Positions 6,501 to 6,596 of a stretch of DNA of 6,596 nt are shown here, one piece after another. Below the pieces are notes generated by a model. The model saw only the letters and a list, made by a program, of their open reading frames with translations. It ran no database searches and was not told the origin of the DNA. The position numbers and the translations under genes were made by a program. Source of the stretch: an uncultured Solirubrobacteraceae bacterium (GTDB lineage Bacteria > Actinomycetota > Thermoleophilia > Solirubrobacterales > Solirubrobacteraceae); assembly GCA_955652215.1 (NCBI GenBank), contig CATPAX010000113.1, positions 1 through 6,596 on the forward strand, given 5' to 3'. Every line of letters begins with the position of its first letter. Positions within the stretch are counted from its first letter, which is position 1.

Positions 6501-6596
6501 CGACGATGTGCAGCTCTCGCTGTATGCGGTGGGCGCGCGCGAGGCGTGGAGCCTCGACGCATCTCAGCAGGCTTACTACTACCTCCTGGATGACGA
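3589..6596 (+). CDS. UvrD-like helicase fused to RecB-type nuclease (AdnA/AdnB-like), partial
   Basis: The visible 1002 residues run off the right edge. The N-terminal motor has the Q-motif region LLPAQREAV (Gln39), Walker A GAAGTGKT at 54-61 (Lys60), motif II IDDAQE at 255-260, motif III GDPLQ at 281-285 before RRFRGA, motif IV LDRSVRCS at 311-318, motif V region 583-603 and motif VI LYVAISRARER at 641-651. The C-terminal part is a PD-(D/E)XK nuclease: TCPLKYKF with Cys833, FGILLHQ with His860, GRVDRVD with Asp944, IDYKTG with Asp958 and Lys960, and QLSLYA from Gln975. Cys833 could be the first ligand of an iron-sulfur staple, with the other three expected beyond the edge. Such fusions unwind and resect broken DNA ends in actinobacteria. 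Motif II has Asp257 where Glu is usual, and motif V reads EAAGA where H-x-A-K-G is usual. GTG 3589 is chosen for the TATCCT element; ATG 3622 is an alternative. An AdnA-type partner subunit is the favoured identity, not proven. Confidence 0.9.
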   Translation, partial: MGPEPESVREQMLASEWTSDGALVQDGAPISHVRLLPAQREAVTHPGPKLLVLGAAGTGKTRALEARFRWLVEHGSAPERIALLAPSRPRAELLRVRIETSLERAYEELFILTPLELASLVVSAGSTGLETPESLLEAGDRLAMLSERIDELSLERHDFGGRANALLGGFIRRIDRLKAELIGADAYVRWAARLIDLGADPSEAGLEREFAEVYKTHERMLTEAGARDAGDVIMDALRLVRGQPRLSSRFEHILIDDAQELDLAPATLVRELAGAGLTAAGDPLQALRRFRGAGGATLRRFEGGGARVVKLDRSVRCSDRVVRAACSLVGIACESSGAGGEVAFWRCANERAQAQSVAADIERLIANDGLEPGRIAVIVPDVTREGQAVGVALEERAVPHRVLGEAAFFRRAEIRDVLAWLRLLTDASDAAAVVRALARPPIELRSVDIARCTQIARRRKLDMVAALAAATESPQVPPEARERIRVFLKLSRAGVSTIDTTRPDLYVHRLIDMLGLRRQQVFAAQADVVERLRALAHLGELASAYVRRSPNATAREFARQLAAVADFGLREQEEPDLSGARAVQVLPFEAAGALEVDQVYVLGLHARTSMPVQEPIPDPLLHEELAADADLVRAERLSQALYVAISRARERAVLCYPSGGERGTKIAPSPLLVRAMEAVQGEWGDKQEELFGPAETLHSTYRLVRDELLEGTMRAGGRLGELRFDTDLDVSHAVVRYLELLKLAALIARPDGQSVAEGLRDVNARILQAVTAEQRDIFLTSTLDDYLLDAERDARRRLQALAARDEPSLEQFLPRRGEGVVLSASDIDTYRTCPLKYKFARVFRIPQEPTVHQRFGILLHQVLERYHAGEQPAGKLPELLGLLETGWRRGGFGDSEEERQLRGKAAAALTRYHERFQFEAAEPLWFERAFSFKLGPHVLRGRVDRVDRLPGGEYELIDYKTGRPKSSAQLADDVQLSLYAVGAREAWSLDASQQAYYYLLDD

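Overview
The window is a GC-rich chromosomal segment with very strong G/C preference at third codon positions. Gene content points to an actinobacterium: a DUF2342-type zinc metallopeptidase, a UvrD-helicase/RecB-nuclease fusion of the AdnA/AdnB kind, and leaderless-looking start sites. A Thermoleophilia-like lineage is possible, but that is a guess from overall flavour and not from a marker gene. No mobile element, CRISPR array, rRNA or tRNA was found.

Four genes lie on the minus strand, read from right to left. An inositol-monophosphatase-family phosphatase (3568-2723) overlaps a DUF2342 zinc metallopeptidase (2726-1647) by four bases (GTGA), so the two are almost certainly cotranscribed and translationally coupled. 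After a 198-base gap with its own sigma70-like promoter and several small dyads comes a basic protein of 203 residues (1448-837). It combines a tandem-repeated Ser/Ala/Arg/Lys tail with a run of 11-residue coiled-coil repeats. A 175-base gap with two hairpins separates it from the amino-terminal two thirds of an Mrp/ApbC-type iron-sulfur carrier ATPase (661-1), which runs off the left edge.

One gene lies on the plus strand, starting 20 bases from the phosphatase start codon and running off the right edge (3589-6596, 1002 residues visible). It encodes a UvrD-like motor joined to a RecB-type PD-(D/E)XK nuclease, expected to act in double-strand-break resection. The nuclease residues look intact, but the motor has changed residues in motifs II and V.

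The genes do not form one pathway: iron-sulfur cluster delivery, a granule- or nucleoid-associated-type protein, a phosphatase/peptidase pair and DNA repair sit side by side. The most notable points are the coiled-coil protein, the altered helicase motor, and two start codons (mrp and the helicase) each preceded at exactly six bases by a TANNNT element, which suggests leaderless mRNAs. I see no clear undescribed multi-gene system here.
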